A stretch of 64,000 bases of DNA from Valencia hispanica (GCA_963556495.2 OY747713.1:45806913-45870912); one strand, 5' to 3'. Positions 11,281 through 22,813 are shown, counted from the first letter of the stretch. Program-made: numbers and translations. Notes: generated by a model from the letters alone, not told the origin.

Positions 11281-11924
11281 AACTGTTTTGGAATTTTTTT
11301 TATTTTTTTGCCAAATTCTATTTTTGACATGTATCTTTTTTCTCTTTCTATTCTTCAAAAGAAATTAAAAGAACTTTCTTTTAAACTCTGAATGAGAATG
11401 ATGTATGAGTAAGGAATTGTTTGCAAAATAAAAATGGCGAGTCGTCATTGGTAACATTGCCAATGCATTATCAGAGCCCGTTTCTCTGTCATCATAATTA
11501 AACATAGTTAAGAGGAAAAAAAACTTACTGTGTAGGACTCCACTTGCCATTTGAAGCTCCTTGTAGCAACCTACGTTCCTGCTGGATCCTGCAGCCTATC
11601 TGGCAATCTAGAGTCAGGGGGGAGGGGGAGGGGATAGATCGCTCTACAGTAATTTGAAAGTGATTGCAGTACCAGTTTTGGCCACAATCTAACAAATGGC
11701 TCCTTTAAATGAGAGCAAAATTATTTTCCTTGCTCTGGCTCATAGCAACTGTTGTTCGTTTTAGCCAAGGGGGAATCTCTGCTGGCCAAATTTGAAGCCA
11801 ATGTGGAAATGACAAAAATTGCAGTTCCCCCTTCATCCCCTGCGGGCTGACTCCAAATGGGACCAAGTTCCCATTGACTCCCATGTTAAAAATGCCAACA
11901 GGACACGTTTTATTCAGCCATTCA

Positions 11925-12440
11925 ATGATTTATAAACCAGTAGGAGTATTTTGAAGTCTATTCTCTGAGCTACACGGACCCAGTGTAAGGACTTTAGAAC
12001 TGGGGTGATGTGCTCTACTTTCCTGGTTCTGATGAGGAACATGAGCAGCAGCGTTCTGGATCAGTTGCAGCTGTCTAATTGACTTTTCAGGGAGACCTGT
12101 GAAGACACTGTTGCAGTAAGATAAACGCATGGATGAATTTTTGCGAGGTCCTGTTGTGACATCAGTCCTTTAATCCTAGAAATGTTCTTCAGGTGATAGA
12201 AGGCTGACCTTGTTATTTCCTTTACGTGACCCTGGAGGTTCAGGTCTGAGTCCATTACTACACCTCGATTTCCGGACTGATCAGTATTTTCTAGCTGTAT
12301 TTACTGAAGCTGTGTGCTGACTATTGCTCGTTCCTCTTTAGGTCCAAAAGTAATTACTTCTGTTTTGTTTCTGTTGAGCTGGAGAAAGTTATGGGTCATC
12401 CATCCCTTGATTTGCTCTATGCATTTACTTTAGATTTCTT
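11925..12440 (-). pseudogene. LINE reverse transcriptase fragment (CR1/L2-like)
   Basis: Minus-strand frames encode the post-catalytic RT region. MDSDLNLQGHVKEI and FYHLKNISRIKG lie near 12255-12180, then the RLSYCNSVFTGLPEKS segment near 12130-12080, then IQNAAAHV near 12060. This is the order expected for L2/CR1-type LINEs, but from a different subfamily than the 5741-7285 copy. Two overlapping frames show a frameshift near 12100. Truncated at both ends. Confidence 0.75.
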
Positions 12441-12469
12441 TAAAGTTTGAAATTATGAACAATAAGGGG

Positions 12470-12795
12470 CGTGTCCGGCTGCACAGTGGCGTTGTTGGTA
12501 GCAGTGCCTTGCAGCAAGAAGGTCCTGGGTTCAAATCCCGGCCTGGGGTCTTTCTGCATGAAGTTTGCATGTTCTCCCTGTGCATGTGTGGGTTCTCTCC
12601 AGGTACTCCAGCTTCCTCCCACAGTCCAAAAACATGACTGTTAATTGAATTGGTTTCTCTAAATTGCTCTTAAGTATGAGTGTGTGCGTGCATGGTTGTT
12701 TGTCCTGTATGTGTTTGTGTTGCCCTGCGATGGACTGGCGACCTCTCCATGCATAGGAATGACGGGTACAGAAAATGGATGGATGGATGGAAGGG
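12470..12795 (+). repeat. tRNA-like SINE-like repeat with (ATGG)n tail
   Basis: A nearly complete copy of the family at 413-682. It has the tRNA-like head ('gctgcacagtggcg'), box-B-like GGTTCAAATC near 12529, the 'catgttctccctgtgcatg' and 'tgccctgcgatggactgg' body words, and a terminal run of ATGG repeats at about 12774-12792. Plus strand. Confidence 0.7.
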
Positions 12796-13224
12796 GCATG
12801 TCCTTTTGACAGACAGGCTTGCCCCTCCCTGCTAGCTGCAGGGAAGACGGCAGCCTCGGCCTCACGTTAACAGTCAATGTTGATTCGTGTTCAAATGTTC
12901 GGATGTTAATTGTGCACTTATTGGAGAAAGATGTCTTGCTGTGGGATTGATTGCGCTAACAGACTGTCCAAGAAGTCTCTGCTCCTTTTTCCGTAATTGA
13001 AATTATATTTCCACTGGGCATTTAAGACAACGCTTCCTGATCAAAAATGGGTTGAAATTATCAAATTTCTTCCATACTTTACATATTGATTATTAAAACC
13101 TGTTTTAATTAAAATTCACATAGTTCTAGTGAAAGTTATGGACCGACAAGGCTTCATGCTTTTATTTTTTTAAATGATTGCATCTACTTAGAAGGCAGAG
13201 GGGTAGCAGAGTCGCACAACATCG

Positions 13225-14170
13225 GTTTCTGGCTTAAAAGAGCCTGCCAACCTCCTTTAGCTTCGGTTAGTATTTTCCGGGCGTGACGAGACGCATAACG
13301 CGGCCAAGATGGTGGTGGTGGGAACCGCCCATTGGGCTTCCAGTGTTTCTCACAGATTTAAAAGCAATGTGTGGTGGTCGGGCGGGGGGTAGAGGCCCGG
13401 GGGGGAGGAGGGGCCTCTACCTCTAACCTAATTCCTAAAGGTTAATAATAATAAAAAAGTTTATAATAATGATTAACTTTCATTTTTAACTTAACTACTC
13501 ATCTGGACTGAAGCAGCAAACATTCAGTTTAAGAGTAAAGAAACGACATAACATTATTTATTATACGTTTATTTGATTCACGGCTGCTACATATAGTGTT
13601 TTGACCTCGACAACCCAACTAGGCTAGCCTACATTTTCCCGCAAACTTGCGACTATAGTTAACTTTCTAAAGAAGGCGCAATCGCTTGTTTGCTAAGGGT
13701 CGGGACCTACGGTAACATCAATGCACTGAAACTTTTGTATTCAGAATATAAAATATTTCATAGCACTTTTTAATCTGTGTTAAAAGTGTTCACGAGATAC
13801 CAACCTTTCACCAACCGTCTTCTCTGCACCAAATAGGCCACGCTTCCACAGGTGATTCAGACAGGTGTGCAGAGAGAGCAAGAGAGGCACTTGAGTGACA
13901 GAGAGACGAAGAGAGAGCAGATAGGAAATGTGCTGCGTGTTTTTAAATAGCATAAAAAAGAAAAACGAAACGCAACATGTGATGGTCGGTGTTGAATTTT
14001 ATTTATTTTTTGGGTCGGTGTTGAATCTGTGGCGGTCGGAGTTTAATCTGTGGCGCACCGCCACAGATTCGTCTATGTGTGGGAAACACTGGCTTCAATT
14101 CAGCTCTTCAGAAACCTACTGGTGACGTCACAGAGGCTCCCTCTATCATATATATAAAAGTCTAAGGTTT
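13225..14170 (+). repeat. dispersed fish repeat hosting the hAT-like element
   Basis: Sequences on both sides of the element ('cggccaagatggtggtggtg' before, 'ctactggtgacgtcacagag' after) join into a repeat I recognise as common in teleost genomes around the words 'cttcagaaacctactggtgacgtcac'. Class unknown. Confidence 0.4.
13341..14091. mobile_element. hAT-like non-autonomous element
   Basis: Left end CAGTGTTTCTCACA, right end TGTGGGAAACACTG, an imperfect inverted pair typical of fish hAT elements. A 5-bp direct repeat GCTTC flanks it (13336-13340, 14092-14096), shorter than the 8 bp expected for hAT. Near the right end, 'aatctgtggcggt' (about 14022) and 'accgccacagatt' (about 14057) form a strong hairpin. 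A GC-rich stretch lies at 13376-13420. No transposase frame. Confidence 0.6.
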
Positions 14171-14679
14171 TAGCGCTGTTAGAACGGTGGACTGCTTCCT
14201 GTAAAAACAAAGACGCATCAAAAACCCTATGGTTTTCTGTATAAAACACACGATTGTGTGCCACATTAACAGGGTTCTTTCAGCGAGTTTGGTATTCTGG
14301 CATTATGTTTTCTTTTGCCATACTGGAATCACTTTCCCGCTTCTCTTCCAAGCTAGTGGTCTGGCAGACAACACCATTTTAATGTCTGATGGCATAGCAC
14401 AACTAGATGGGGACTAGCATTATCAGGGCTGCAAAAATGTAAATGCTGCCGACACATCACTTTAGTATCTTTGGGGTGCTGAGTCAAAAACCACTTACAA
14501 AAAGTATCTTAGTCCATCCGCAGCTGCATCATCTTATTTTCAACTTCCTGGGCTCAACATTTTTTTGCGAATCACAGCTTTGTCTTATTATGAGGGTTAT
14601 TTTTTTATGGGAAACAACTTCTGGGTCCATTATCACCGCCTTCTCAATTGTAGTATGGATCACAATCTATATTCTAATT

Positions 14680-15030
14680 AATATTTATCTCTTATGTGCA
14701 TATTTAAAACATTCTAAGAATATGTGCCACACTGTTTCTAGTAGTTTACAATACTCACAAAAGTATTGTCTTTCATTTTTATTGAATATTTTATCTGGGC
14801 AATTTAGCCTAGTATGACCAAATCTATGACTTTTCCTATTCTCCCACTTTCTTTTGAAAACTATAAAAATATCGAGCTTTGACTTCTTCATCCCATTGAT
14901 CCTGCCATTTTTTCTTAACATATAATTTAACTATACTTTTAACTTCATGTTTGCTCAATTTTACATTCATATCAATTAAATTTTTTGTCATGTTATTTAA
15001 ATTACAGTATGTGTAGGGATCCACAATAAC
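14680..15030 (-). pseudogene. LINE C-terminal fragment with CCHC-like motif
   Basis: Minus-strand codons spell a LINE-type tail: a KKWQDQWDEE segment near 14915-14885 (helical, Trp-rich), then RFGHTRLN near 14830-14805, then C-x2-C, ETVWHIFLEC and KYAHKR near 14750-14690. The Cys-Cys-His-Cys arrangement with ET(V)xHxxxxC is characteristic of the C-terminal zinc knuckle of several LINE clades. Two overlapping frames imply a frameshift near 14850. Truncated both ways. Confidence 0.65.
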
Positions 15031-15955
15031 TGAACATCTATACCACTTTTTACATTCTGAATGCTGATATAATTATTTATATCACAATGCTCTGCCTTGA
15101 GTTTAAAAGCATGGCCTTGGCCCCATGTTGATGGAAATCCTGCTTTTTGTGCAGCGTTTCTCGTCTGAACCCAGTAAAAGCCGTTATTTTCTTTGAATCT
15201 TCAGCTAGATGCAATTGGAATCCAATCATTAGCCGAGTTTCATTTTATTTGCACATTACTATGCAGAGACAGATTCTCTGATCTGCCGAAAAGTGGAAAG
15301 CCATGACTAAAATAAACTTTAGTTGTTTTAGGTGAATACAGCCTAAACGTTTGCTCAGTTCTATACATATCAAACTGAAAAATGTTGTCCTGGGGTGATT
15401 ATAGACTTTGTAACAGCATCCCTTCTAGATTGTGTTTCTTTCACTGTTTAGATTTATAGGCTTCAATTTAACAATAAACTTCCATAATTGCTTCTAGGCC
15501 TGCACTAAATTTAACAAAAAGCTGGAACTCTAAACTTTCACCTCTTTTGTGAATTGCTATTTCCTTTTATGTTCTACTGTGTTGAAAAGATGTTGGCACT
15601 GAGGACATCAAACAATGAAGGGTTTGAGGTGTTACTTTGTCTCTGGAAAACACACCTCTAAGCATGTAGAGCATGGGGTCATCAATCATAAATTTATTTT
15701 CTAAAAATTATTTATTTAAAAAGAACTCGGAGCAGGGCTGAAACTTTTCTTTCTTTTTCCTCAAGCATCCCTTTGCAATGTGTGCAGACAAAGGTTTTTC
15801 TTGAACTTAAAAAAATACATGGATGTAAGGAGCACATGAAAAAACTGACACAAAAGGCAATTTGTGAGAAGGTGATTTACTTTATCAATGCTTCATTAAA
15901 ACCAGTTATACTGTTGTAAATCATTTTTATTCCTCTTAAATGGTGTCAGATTTGT
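15031..15955. other. unassigned AT-rich stretch
   Basis: No open frame, repeat end or RNA-gene signature recognised. Confidence 0.35.
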
Positions 15956-15959
15956 AAGA

Positions 15960-16480
15960 AACTAATTTGTGGTTTTTGCAGCAGAGTTGAGATTAAATAT
16001 GTGCCTTGTGCCCATGAAAAAATAGTGCTATATCTTGCGAAGACAGCTTGTAGTGGAGGCAGTGTGATGGTGTGGGGCACATCTCCCAGGAAAAAAAGCG
16101 CTTGTAATGATTGGAAGCAATTTCAATGTAGAGATCATCGATAAGAGATTCTGCAACCAGTGCCAATCCCATGTCTCCATTCTTAGAGATAAAACTATCA
16201 TCCAAGATGTCAAGGATTGTCTCTAGAGAGACTTTATCAGAGAGTATTTCCAGAATTTAGGTTTGCCAAAGAGACCGCAGTCCTGACCTCAATCTCGCTG
16301 AACACTTGTGGAATCAGACTGTTTCGGCTGTTTATATCAAAGTGACCAACACAAGCATGTTGGCTGACTTGCAAATAAAATGCTAGTTTAAGAATGGTAT
16401 GCATCCCACTGCAGTCTGTGACCTAGCAGGTGACCAGGATGAGGCAGATGTGCCAGGGTGTTGATTGTTTAATGTGTACA
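15960..16480 (+). pseudogene. decayed Tc1-like transposase fragment
   Basis: The codons for GGSVMVWG at about 16055-16078 and for PDLNLAEHLWNQ at about 16280-16315 are the mid and C-terminal hallmarks of Tc1 transposases. Between them the frame is broken many times, and a 'SMPRR'-like tail is not visible. No terminal inverted repeats were found, so this is an old fragment. Confidence 0.65.
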
Positions 16481-16537
16481 GTTCTTCTGTGAAATACTGA
16501 GAAACCAGACAGTTTCGCAATTGGTTAAATTGGCAAA

Positions 16538-17230
16538 CTTAGGGCAATTATACACAAAATTAGCCCTTTAGTTTAAAATTACCAAGTTGGAGCCCCATCC
16601 TGGAATCCAGGAAACAATAATAATAGCCAAATAGTTCCGTCTTAGTTATTGTTTATGAATACCTGCCTGATAAGGTATTAAAATAATTGATGGTTTAATT
16701 CAGCACTGGCGTTCCTTGAACAGCAAGTTACTACACATGCATATGGAATAATAACAATGACTTTCGAAAATACAAAAGTTTATCAACAAAAAGAATTAAA
16801 CTTTCCAGTCAAAATACTTTAACAAATTCACCAAGCTAGTAACACATGACTAAACTACTAAGTAAAAGAGGACTTAATAATAAAACTAACTCCCAAGTTA
16901 AATGGTAAACCAGTAAAAATATACAAAAAAGAAGTAGAAACAATAACCAGTAAATTGATAGTGATGTCACAATCCAGTATGAATATGTATTCTTAAAGAC
17001 CGAGGATTGTATTGAAGAGTTCTGGAACTGAGGCTAATTTAGTTTTAAACTAATTATGATCAGTTTAAGATTAGTTAGGAGAATTTGGCTTGTGTTCAAA
17101 TAACAAAGTCACAATGCAAAGCAGAAGTGAAGACAAAACATTTGTACAAGGTAATGTTTCATTAAATAATTTGTTGAATTAGAATCAATAACCTTTTGGA
17201 TAATTGTATAGATTTTATGGATCAGTCACT
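16538..17230. repeat. unclassified dispersed repeat, copy A
   Basis: Colinear with 48369-49047 in the same orientation over about 690 bp. Shared words include 'cttagggcaatta', 'cctggaatccaggaaac', 'tgaatacctgcctgataagg', 'actaaactactaagtaaaag' and 'ttttatggatcagtcact'. The match is divergent with indels. No open frame, no obvious terminal repeats and no tail. It may be part of an old LTR element or an ancient segmental duplication. Confidence 0.7.
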
Positions 17231-17286
17231 ACTGTGATGGATCAAATTTTAGAATTTTAGCATACTAAGAAGGTGGTTTCAAAATG

Positions 17287-17371
17287 ACTTACAAGACTAG
17301 TTTTTGGTGACTATCTGTTGAATACCGTACATAACAATCCTAATTGTTCATGAGCACCACCAGTCTGTTGT
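17287..17371 (-). repeat. short repeat, inverted relative to 47399-47483
   Basis: About 85 bp including 'gttcatgagcacca' and 'cttacaagactag' occurs inverted at 47399-47483. It sits just downstream of repeat copy A here, and about 0.9 kb upstream of copy B there. Confidence 0.65.
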
Positions 17372-17372
17372 G

Positions 17373-17414
17373 GCAGACCGCACAAAAAGATAAGCAGACC
17401 GCACAAAAAGATAA
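17373..17414. repeat. tandem duplication of 21 bp
   Basis: Two exact adjacent copies of a 21-bp unit beginning GCAGACCGCACAAAAAG, at 17373-17393 and 17394-17414. Confidence 0.9.
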
Positions 17415-17899
17415 ATTATGTTTGTCAACACCAGCGCATGGAACTATTTTTTGGATGCGGCACAGGCTAAGGATCATTCTATGGAGTTTAGCACCAGCAA
17501 ACTCTGGTGGGACAGAGTAAAATGTAAAAGAGTATCTGTCAATAATCTTATAAAAAAACAATGTTTATACCACATGCCAAAATGGCCAAACAGCAGTTTG
17601 AAGAATGACATTTTACAAATGCAGCAAAAACAAAGTGGAATAGACAATCAAAGCAAACTTTAAATTGTCTTTCCTAAGCTAATTTATCTCTGCCCAGACA
17701 TACCTTACTTCTTAGATCTCTATAGAAGGGCAAATCTATTGTCTAGGGGAGAAATCAGCATTAAACAGTGGAATCAGCTCTGCTTAGCTGATCGACTAGC
17801 AATAGCAGTGGTTGTGGCTAGCAGCAACTTCTCATAGATGTGTGGCTTGTGGCGGTTGCAGCTATCCCACGTTTGCTCGGAATGTCAAGTTGTCCTCTC

Positions 17900-18506
17900 T
17901 GTAATGTTGCAGCCTGAGACCTGCCTGTTTCACCTCACCATCCTGTTCACCTGTGTCTAATTATTGCCTGCTGCCTCTCATGCCTGTCTCCACTTATATA
18001 AGCTCCTTCCAGCCAGAAGCTCCCTGCCAAATTATCCACTGCCATCCACTGCCTTGAACCACTGGATGTCTAGTGTTTGTTCCTGCCAAACCGCATCACA
18101 CCCACTCCTCACCTTGCCTAGAACTCTTGTTTATGACCCATGCCTGCTCCTTGACCTTGATAAAGAACAACAGTTTGGATACTTCTGCCATCCCTTGAAT
18201 CTGATTCTGCTGACATGGACCTAACTGGACACTGTGCAGTTGGATTCCCACTGACTGAGCGTCACCCTGTGCTCTCACTTGTGGGAACTGATTTCAGGAT
18301 CCCCTTTCTCTTGAGAGGTTAGTGGCTTGCTGACCTAACATCATCACTCCTCCAATTCCAGCCCAGCTTCTAACCTTCTCCCTTCCTTTGCAGAAGACTA
18401 CTGATCCCTGCTAAGAACTTTTGCTGTTAAACACCAGAGGCTAAACAAATCCTCTTAAAGTTACTGTCTGGTTGAATTATCTGGTCTTCCGATCTGGTTC
18501 TTTACA
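17900..18506 (+). mobile_element. solo LTR, 607 bp, Ty3-type-like
   Basis: Starts TGTAATG and ends TTTACA (TG...CA), flanked by a perfect 5-bp duplication CTCTC at 17895-17899 and 18507-18511. It carries a TATA box (TATATAAG, about 17995-18002) and a GATAAAG polyadenylation-like word near 18160. No internal region follows, so recombination between two LTRs has removed it. Strand is inferred from the TATA box. Confidence 0.8.
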
Positions 18507-18511
18507 CTCTC

Positions 18512-19021
18512 AGCTCGGCTCAGCAGCTCCGGCAAAGCAGCTTTCTTCTCCCACAGCGGAACAGCAGGGCTTCAGTCACAGAGAGAGGCTGTCTCTCTCT
18601 TTGGTGGAATCTGTAAATCAGATTCCTTCTGCAAAGTTTTAAACGAGTCATGTTACTCCAAGACTTACTCCATTGGCCGGATGGATGGATGTTGCACTCT
18701 GGTTTCCCAATGTCGCCGGTCTGACCACAGTGACAAAAGAGGCCAAAGTGAGGGCGAAGTATTGGCTATATAGAGGTGATGATGTGACACATTCACCCAG
18801 TGAAGTTCCTCCTCTTCCTGTTGAGACTGATGGTTGGTTTAATTCAGTGCAATGTGGAAATAATAGTCCTTATGGTAGGAGATCTGTCTCTGTAGTCCAG
18901 TTCTGTCATTATGGTTGATGGCACAACAAGGGCCACAGGCTCCACCTTCAATTACTCAACATTTTACTTATACCTAGCTCACCCATCATCACTTGTCTGT
19001 CATAAACTTTTTTCAACAGAC
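18512..19021. other. unassigned sequence flanking the split Tc1 element
   Basis: Contains an 81-codon open frame at 18673-18918 with no recognisable motif. Nothing supports a gene. Confidence 0.3.
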
Positions 19022-19209
19022 TACAGTTGTAGCCAAAAGTTTTGAGAATGACACAAATATTAGCTTTCACAAAGTTTGCTGCAAAACTACTTTTAGATCT
19101 TTGTTTCAGTTGTTTCTGTGATATACTGAAATATAATTACAAGCACTTTATACGTTTCAAAGGCTTTTATTGACAATTACATGACATTTATGCAAAGAGT
19201 CAGTATTTG

Positions 19210-20075
19210 CAGTGTTGGCCCTTCTTTTTCAAGACCTCTGCAGTTCGACTGGGCATGCTCTCAATCAACTTCTAGGCCAAATCCTGACTGTTAGCAACCC
19301 ATTCTTTCATAATCACTTCTTGGAGTTTGTCAGAATTAGTGGGTTTTTGTTTGTCCACCCGCCTCTTGAGGACTGACCACAAGTTCTCAATGGGATTAAG
19401 ATCTGGGGAATTTCCAGGCCATGGACCCAATATTTCAACGTTTTGGTCCCCTTAGCCACTTCAGTTATCACTTTTGCCTTATGGCACGGTGCTCCATCGT
19501 GCTGGAAGATGCATTGTTCTTCACCAAACTGTTGTTGGATTGTTGGAAGAAGTTGCTGTTGGAGGGTGTTTTGGTACCATTCTTTATTCATGGCTATGTT
19601 TTTGGGCAAAATTGTAAGTGAGCCCACTCCCTTGGATGAGAAGCAACCCCACACACAAATGGTCTCGGGATGCTTTACTGTTGGCATGACAAAGGACTGT
19701 TGGTAGCGCTCACCTTTTCTTCTCTGGACAAGCCTTTTTCCAGATGCCCCAAACAATCGGAAAGAGGCTTCATCTGAGAATATGACTTTGCCCCAGTCCT
19801 CAGCAGTCCATTCACCATACTTTCAGCAGAAGATCAATCTGTCCCTGATGGGGTTTTTTTGGAGAGAAGTGGCTTCTTTGCTGCCCTTCTTGACACCAGG
19901 CCATCTTCCAAAAGTCTTCGCCTCACTGTGCGTGCAGATGCACTCACACCTGCCTGCTGCCATTCCCGAGAAAGCTCTGCACTGGTGGTACTCCGATCCC
20001 GCAGCTGAATCCTCTTTAGGAGACGATCCTGGTGCTTGCTGGACTTTCTTGGATGCCCTAAAGCCTTCTTAACAA
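19210..20075 (-). pseudogene. Tc1-like transposase, main part
   Basis: Minus-strand coding for the catalytic domain. VMPTVKHPE and VWGCFSS lie near 19690-19640, IFQHDGAPCHKAK near 19500-19465 carries the second aspartate, and a region corresponding to PDLNPIENLWS follows near 19410-19370 in a shifted frame. A frameshift therefore separates the second aspartate from the final glutamate (about 19430). The first 60 or so residues lie beyond the retrovirus at 26210-26370. Inactive. Confidence 0.8.
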
Positions 20076-20080
20076 GAATT

Positions 20081-20558
20081 TGTTAGGTTATTTTAACTCA
20101 CAGGTTTACCTAGAAAGAAAAGCACGCACAGAGAAGATGTGAAATGTGTTTGCTCAGCTGAGGGAGAATCATGCAGTAAAAGAAACTGACACACCAGTCG
20201 TCGTTCTGATCCAGCAGAGTCTCAAAGATGTTGAGACTTACAGCTTCTATTTATTCACACATTTGGACCGTTCCACCACACCCCCATTGTCCATTGTCTT
20301 ATCTTATCACCATACAACACACAGCAGAACTCTTTCTAACACAATGGCACTTTGTAGGTTTGTTTGTTTGTTTGTAGGTGCATCCTGTTTGGACAGCATA
20401 TTTTTACAAAGTCAGCTCCTTATAAGCACATTTCCTTAAGAAGGTTCTTACCCCCACACTAAAAGTTACTTCCCTTAGTCTTAACACACAAAGTTCAACA
20501 AAAGAACAGACTATGTTCAACATAAGTAAAGACTGCATTTATCACATATTTTCCAACA
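20081..20558 (-). repeat. 3' LTR of the endogenous retrovirus
   Basis: 478 bp. On the minus strand it runs TGTTGG...CCTAACA. A TATA-like word (TTATAAGG, inverse of 20419-20428) and an AATAAA signal (inverse of TTTATT near 20251) are in the expected order. It differs from the other LTR at 20202 and 20365 only. Confidence 0.9.
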
Positions 20559-20569
20559 TTTCCCCCCTG
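20559..20569 (-). promoter_or_regulatory. polypurine tract
   Basis: Reading the minus strand, CAGGGGGGAAA sits directly against the start of the 3' LTR. This is the expected place and composition for the plus-strand primer of retroviral reverse transcription. Confidence 0.8.
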
Positions 20570-20734
20570 AAATGCAGTCTTAACAACCCTAGTAAAAGAA
20601 ACATTAAAAACATCCTTCGTACAACGGCTACCTTAAAAGTAGTTTACATTGTAGAATTCATTAAAGTTAACTTAACAAACATACTCCTACTTCTCATCAG
20701 GTGTTTCTTCCTCACGCAGCTGCAACAGGGAATA

Positions 20735-21430
20735 TTAAACCATAGTATTGGTAAGCATTTTCGTCATGTGTTTAATACATGGTAGAATACAGGATACAAA
20801 TAAGCAAAATAGAAACAGAATGACAATAATAGGCATTGCAAAGTTCAAAAGAACCTGATGCCAACGTCCAGTAGTCAACCATAACATAAAGTCCCAGGGA
20901 GCATTTTGTAATTCTTGTGACTTCAGGAAATCAACAAGTCCTCGCACTTTGTCATAGATGAGAGTCCAGTTGTCATGTGTAGATGGGATGCAAGTACAAT
21001 AGTGTTCTCCAATCACTGTACAAACTTGGTGTTGCATTAGCATAGTTCTCATAGCCAATTTTCCAGGATTGTTTCCCATCAGATCAGACATTTCCGTAAG
21101 GATGACAGTGGTGTTTTCCAGGGACCACCAAACTTCGTTCATCCTATTTGTCAGACCTGCAACTCCAACAGATGGAAACATGGTGTGGAAAATTCCTTTA
21201 GCATCAATGTAGAGCAGTTTATGCCCATCGTTGTCTGTAAAAGGAACGAACTCCTGTACCGGTGAGAAATCACTCTTCTTCAGCTCTGATGATGATGATA
21301 CAAAACCATTCTCTGTATGAGGATGGTTGCAGTCGAGCCAAACTGCAGGTACCACACCAGTCTTTTGGCAGGTAAAGGTAGAAAGTATATCCACACTTCC
21401 AAATGTAGCCATCAGGTGTTCCTGTTCCAA
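20735..21430 (-). CDS. env: retroviral envelope, transmembrane part (231 codons)
   Basis: An intact open frame in the position of env, between integrase and the 3' LTR. Visible features: a small apolar stretch FPSVGVAGL near residues 85-93 that could be fusion-peptide-like, a cysteine cluster at residues 137, 145 and 147 in the region where envelope transmembrane subunits carry their disulphide motif, a Trp-rich pre-membrane segment, and a hydrophobic anchor at about 197-218 followed by a short cytoplasmic tail. There is no signal peptide and little room for a surface subunit, so the 5' half of env is missing or spliced from elsewhere. The family call is inferred from position and layout. Confidence 0.65.
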   Translation of the reverse strand: MEQEHLMATFGSVDILSTFTCQKTGVVPAVWLDCNHPHTENGFVSSSSELKKSDFSPVQEFVPFTDNDGHKLLYIDAKGIFHTMFPSVGVAGLTNRMNEVWWSLENTTVILTEMSDLMGNNPGKLAMRTMLMQHQVCTVIGEHYCTCIPSTHDNWTLIYDKVRGLVDFLKSQELQNAPWDFMLWLTTGRWHQVLLNFAMPIIVILFLFCLFVSCILPCIKHMTKMLTNTMV

Positions 21431-21774
21431 ATTGTGAAACGTTTAGCAGTCAGATTAGCTACTTGATACCAGGCGTTCTTAAAAACGTAGTGGGTGTTAA
21501 TTACAAATCTTTTATCTCATGATGGGGTGGTGTTCGAATTCATCAGAAGCCATAACACTGCAAAGCTTAGCAATGTCAAACCAGATAATGTAATAATCTT
21601 CATGGTGTTGGCAGAGAAAAACAACTGGATGAATAGCCCCTCTTTTCACAGAGTTTGACCACTAGGTGACAGGACTGCTTTTCTGCTGGAGTTTGAGACC
21701 AAAGGCCCTAGTGGTACCAATGCCCTTTGTAGCCCAGACTTCCTCCTGTCACACGTCTATTAATCCAATTGTCT

Positions 21775-22610
21775 CTACAGTTTACAATGTGAAAGGTGAA
21801 TCCAGGAAGGTCTCTCAGCAATCTTCACAGCTGTGGGAGTTGCTAACAGAACTTGGAAGGGTCCTTCCCACTTTGAACTTGTCCAATTCTTTTCTTTGAT
21901 GACTCTTATGAATACCCAATCTCCAGGCTTTATGGGGTTCTCAGGATCCTGTAACACAGAAGAAGATACAGGCAAACTATGTGCTCTTTGTACTTCTCTA
22001 GTCTGAATAATTTTCCTCATGTAATCAGCTAGGGTTAATTCTTCATCTGCTTTCTGTAGGTCTGGTGCAGTAATGGGCAATTTATATGGTCTACCATAAA
22101 TTATTTCAAAAGGAGTTAATCCCTGATTTGTTGGGGTTATTCTCATACAGAGTTTAACTAAATCTAAGCATTCTAACCATGGCCTTTTTTGTTTCTTCCA
22201 TACATTTTCTTAGCCTGCTTTTTATTGTCCCATTATTTCTTTCAACCAGACCTGTACTTTGAGGATGATAAGCACAATGATTTTTTAATACTATTCCTAA
22301 ATGTTTTGCCATGTTTTGAATAACTTCATTAACAAAATGTGGTCCATTATCTGAGTAGATAGTCTCTGGTATGCCATGATTGGCAATGATTGTTTTGCAT
22401 AACGCTTTTGCCACTGTTAGTGCATCATTTTTAGCTGTTGGAATAATTTCAACCCATTACTAGGCAGTATTTATAGGAACCACTCTGTGTTAGTTCAATA
22501 AAGTCCATGTGTATAGTTTGGAAAGGCTGGTTTGGTTGGGGAAACTGGCCACGTTTTGGTCTCATGTTTCCCCGAGGATTGTGTTTTACACAAATAACAC
22601 ACAATCTACA
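21775..22610 (-). pseudogene. pol: retroviral integrase (pol 3' end), broken
   Basis: The DDE core can be followed on the minus strand. The first aspartate is in IHMDFIEL near 22515, the second in SDNGPHF near 22350, and the glutamate in LVERNNGTIK near 22235. A C-terminal segment with PFEIIYGRPYKLP follows near 22110. An upstream C-x2-C (about 22595) looks like the end of the zinc-binding domain. Breaks: a short deletion with frame loss near 22455, and a frameshift at a T6 run (22185-22190) between core and tail. Spacing fits retroviral rather than Ty3 integrase only loosely. Confidence 0.8.
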
Positions 22611-22813
22611 AAAAAATTTTAAGTTTCTAGATTGTATGTTGTAAAGTGTTGTTGTATTATACTAACCATCCCCCCTGTTGACACATTGCACGGCCATGGG
22701 TCAATATTGCTCTAATGCTTTAAGTAGTTTGTCACTAAAGATCACCATACCCTTGTTACCCCATTGTTGGCCAAATGCCAAGAAAACATGTAAAGTTCAA
22801 TTTGGATCTACTG

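Noticed and set aside
413..12795. tRNA genes at the two box-B-like motifs
   Set aside because: The heads cannot be folded into a cloverleaf by eye and the flanks belong to a dispersed repeat family.
16560..16610. Retroviral primer-binding site in the unclassified repeat ('ggagccccatcctggaatcc')
   Set aside because: It resembles a primer site only loosely, has no TGG start and no LTR edge beside it.
17373..17414. CRISPR-like array
   Set aside because: Only two directly adjacent units, with no spacers; also a vertebrate sequence.
20146..20439. 97-codon frame present at both 20146 and 25789
   Set aside because: It lies inside the two LTRs and is duplicated because the LTRs are; no protein features.
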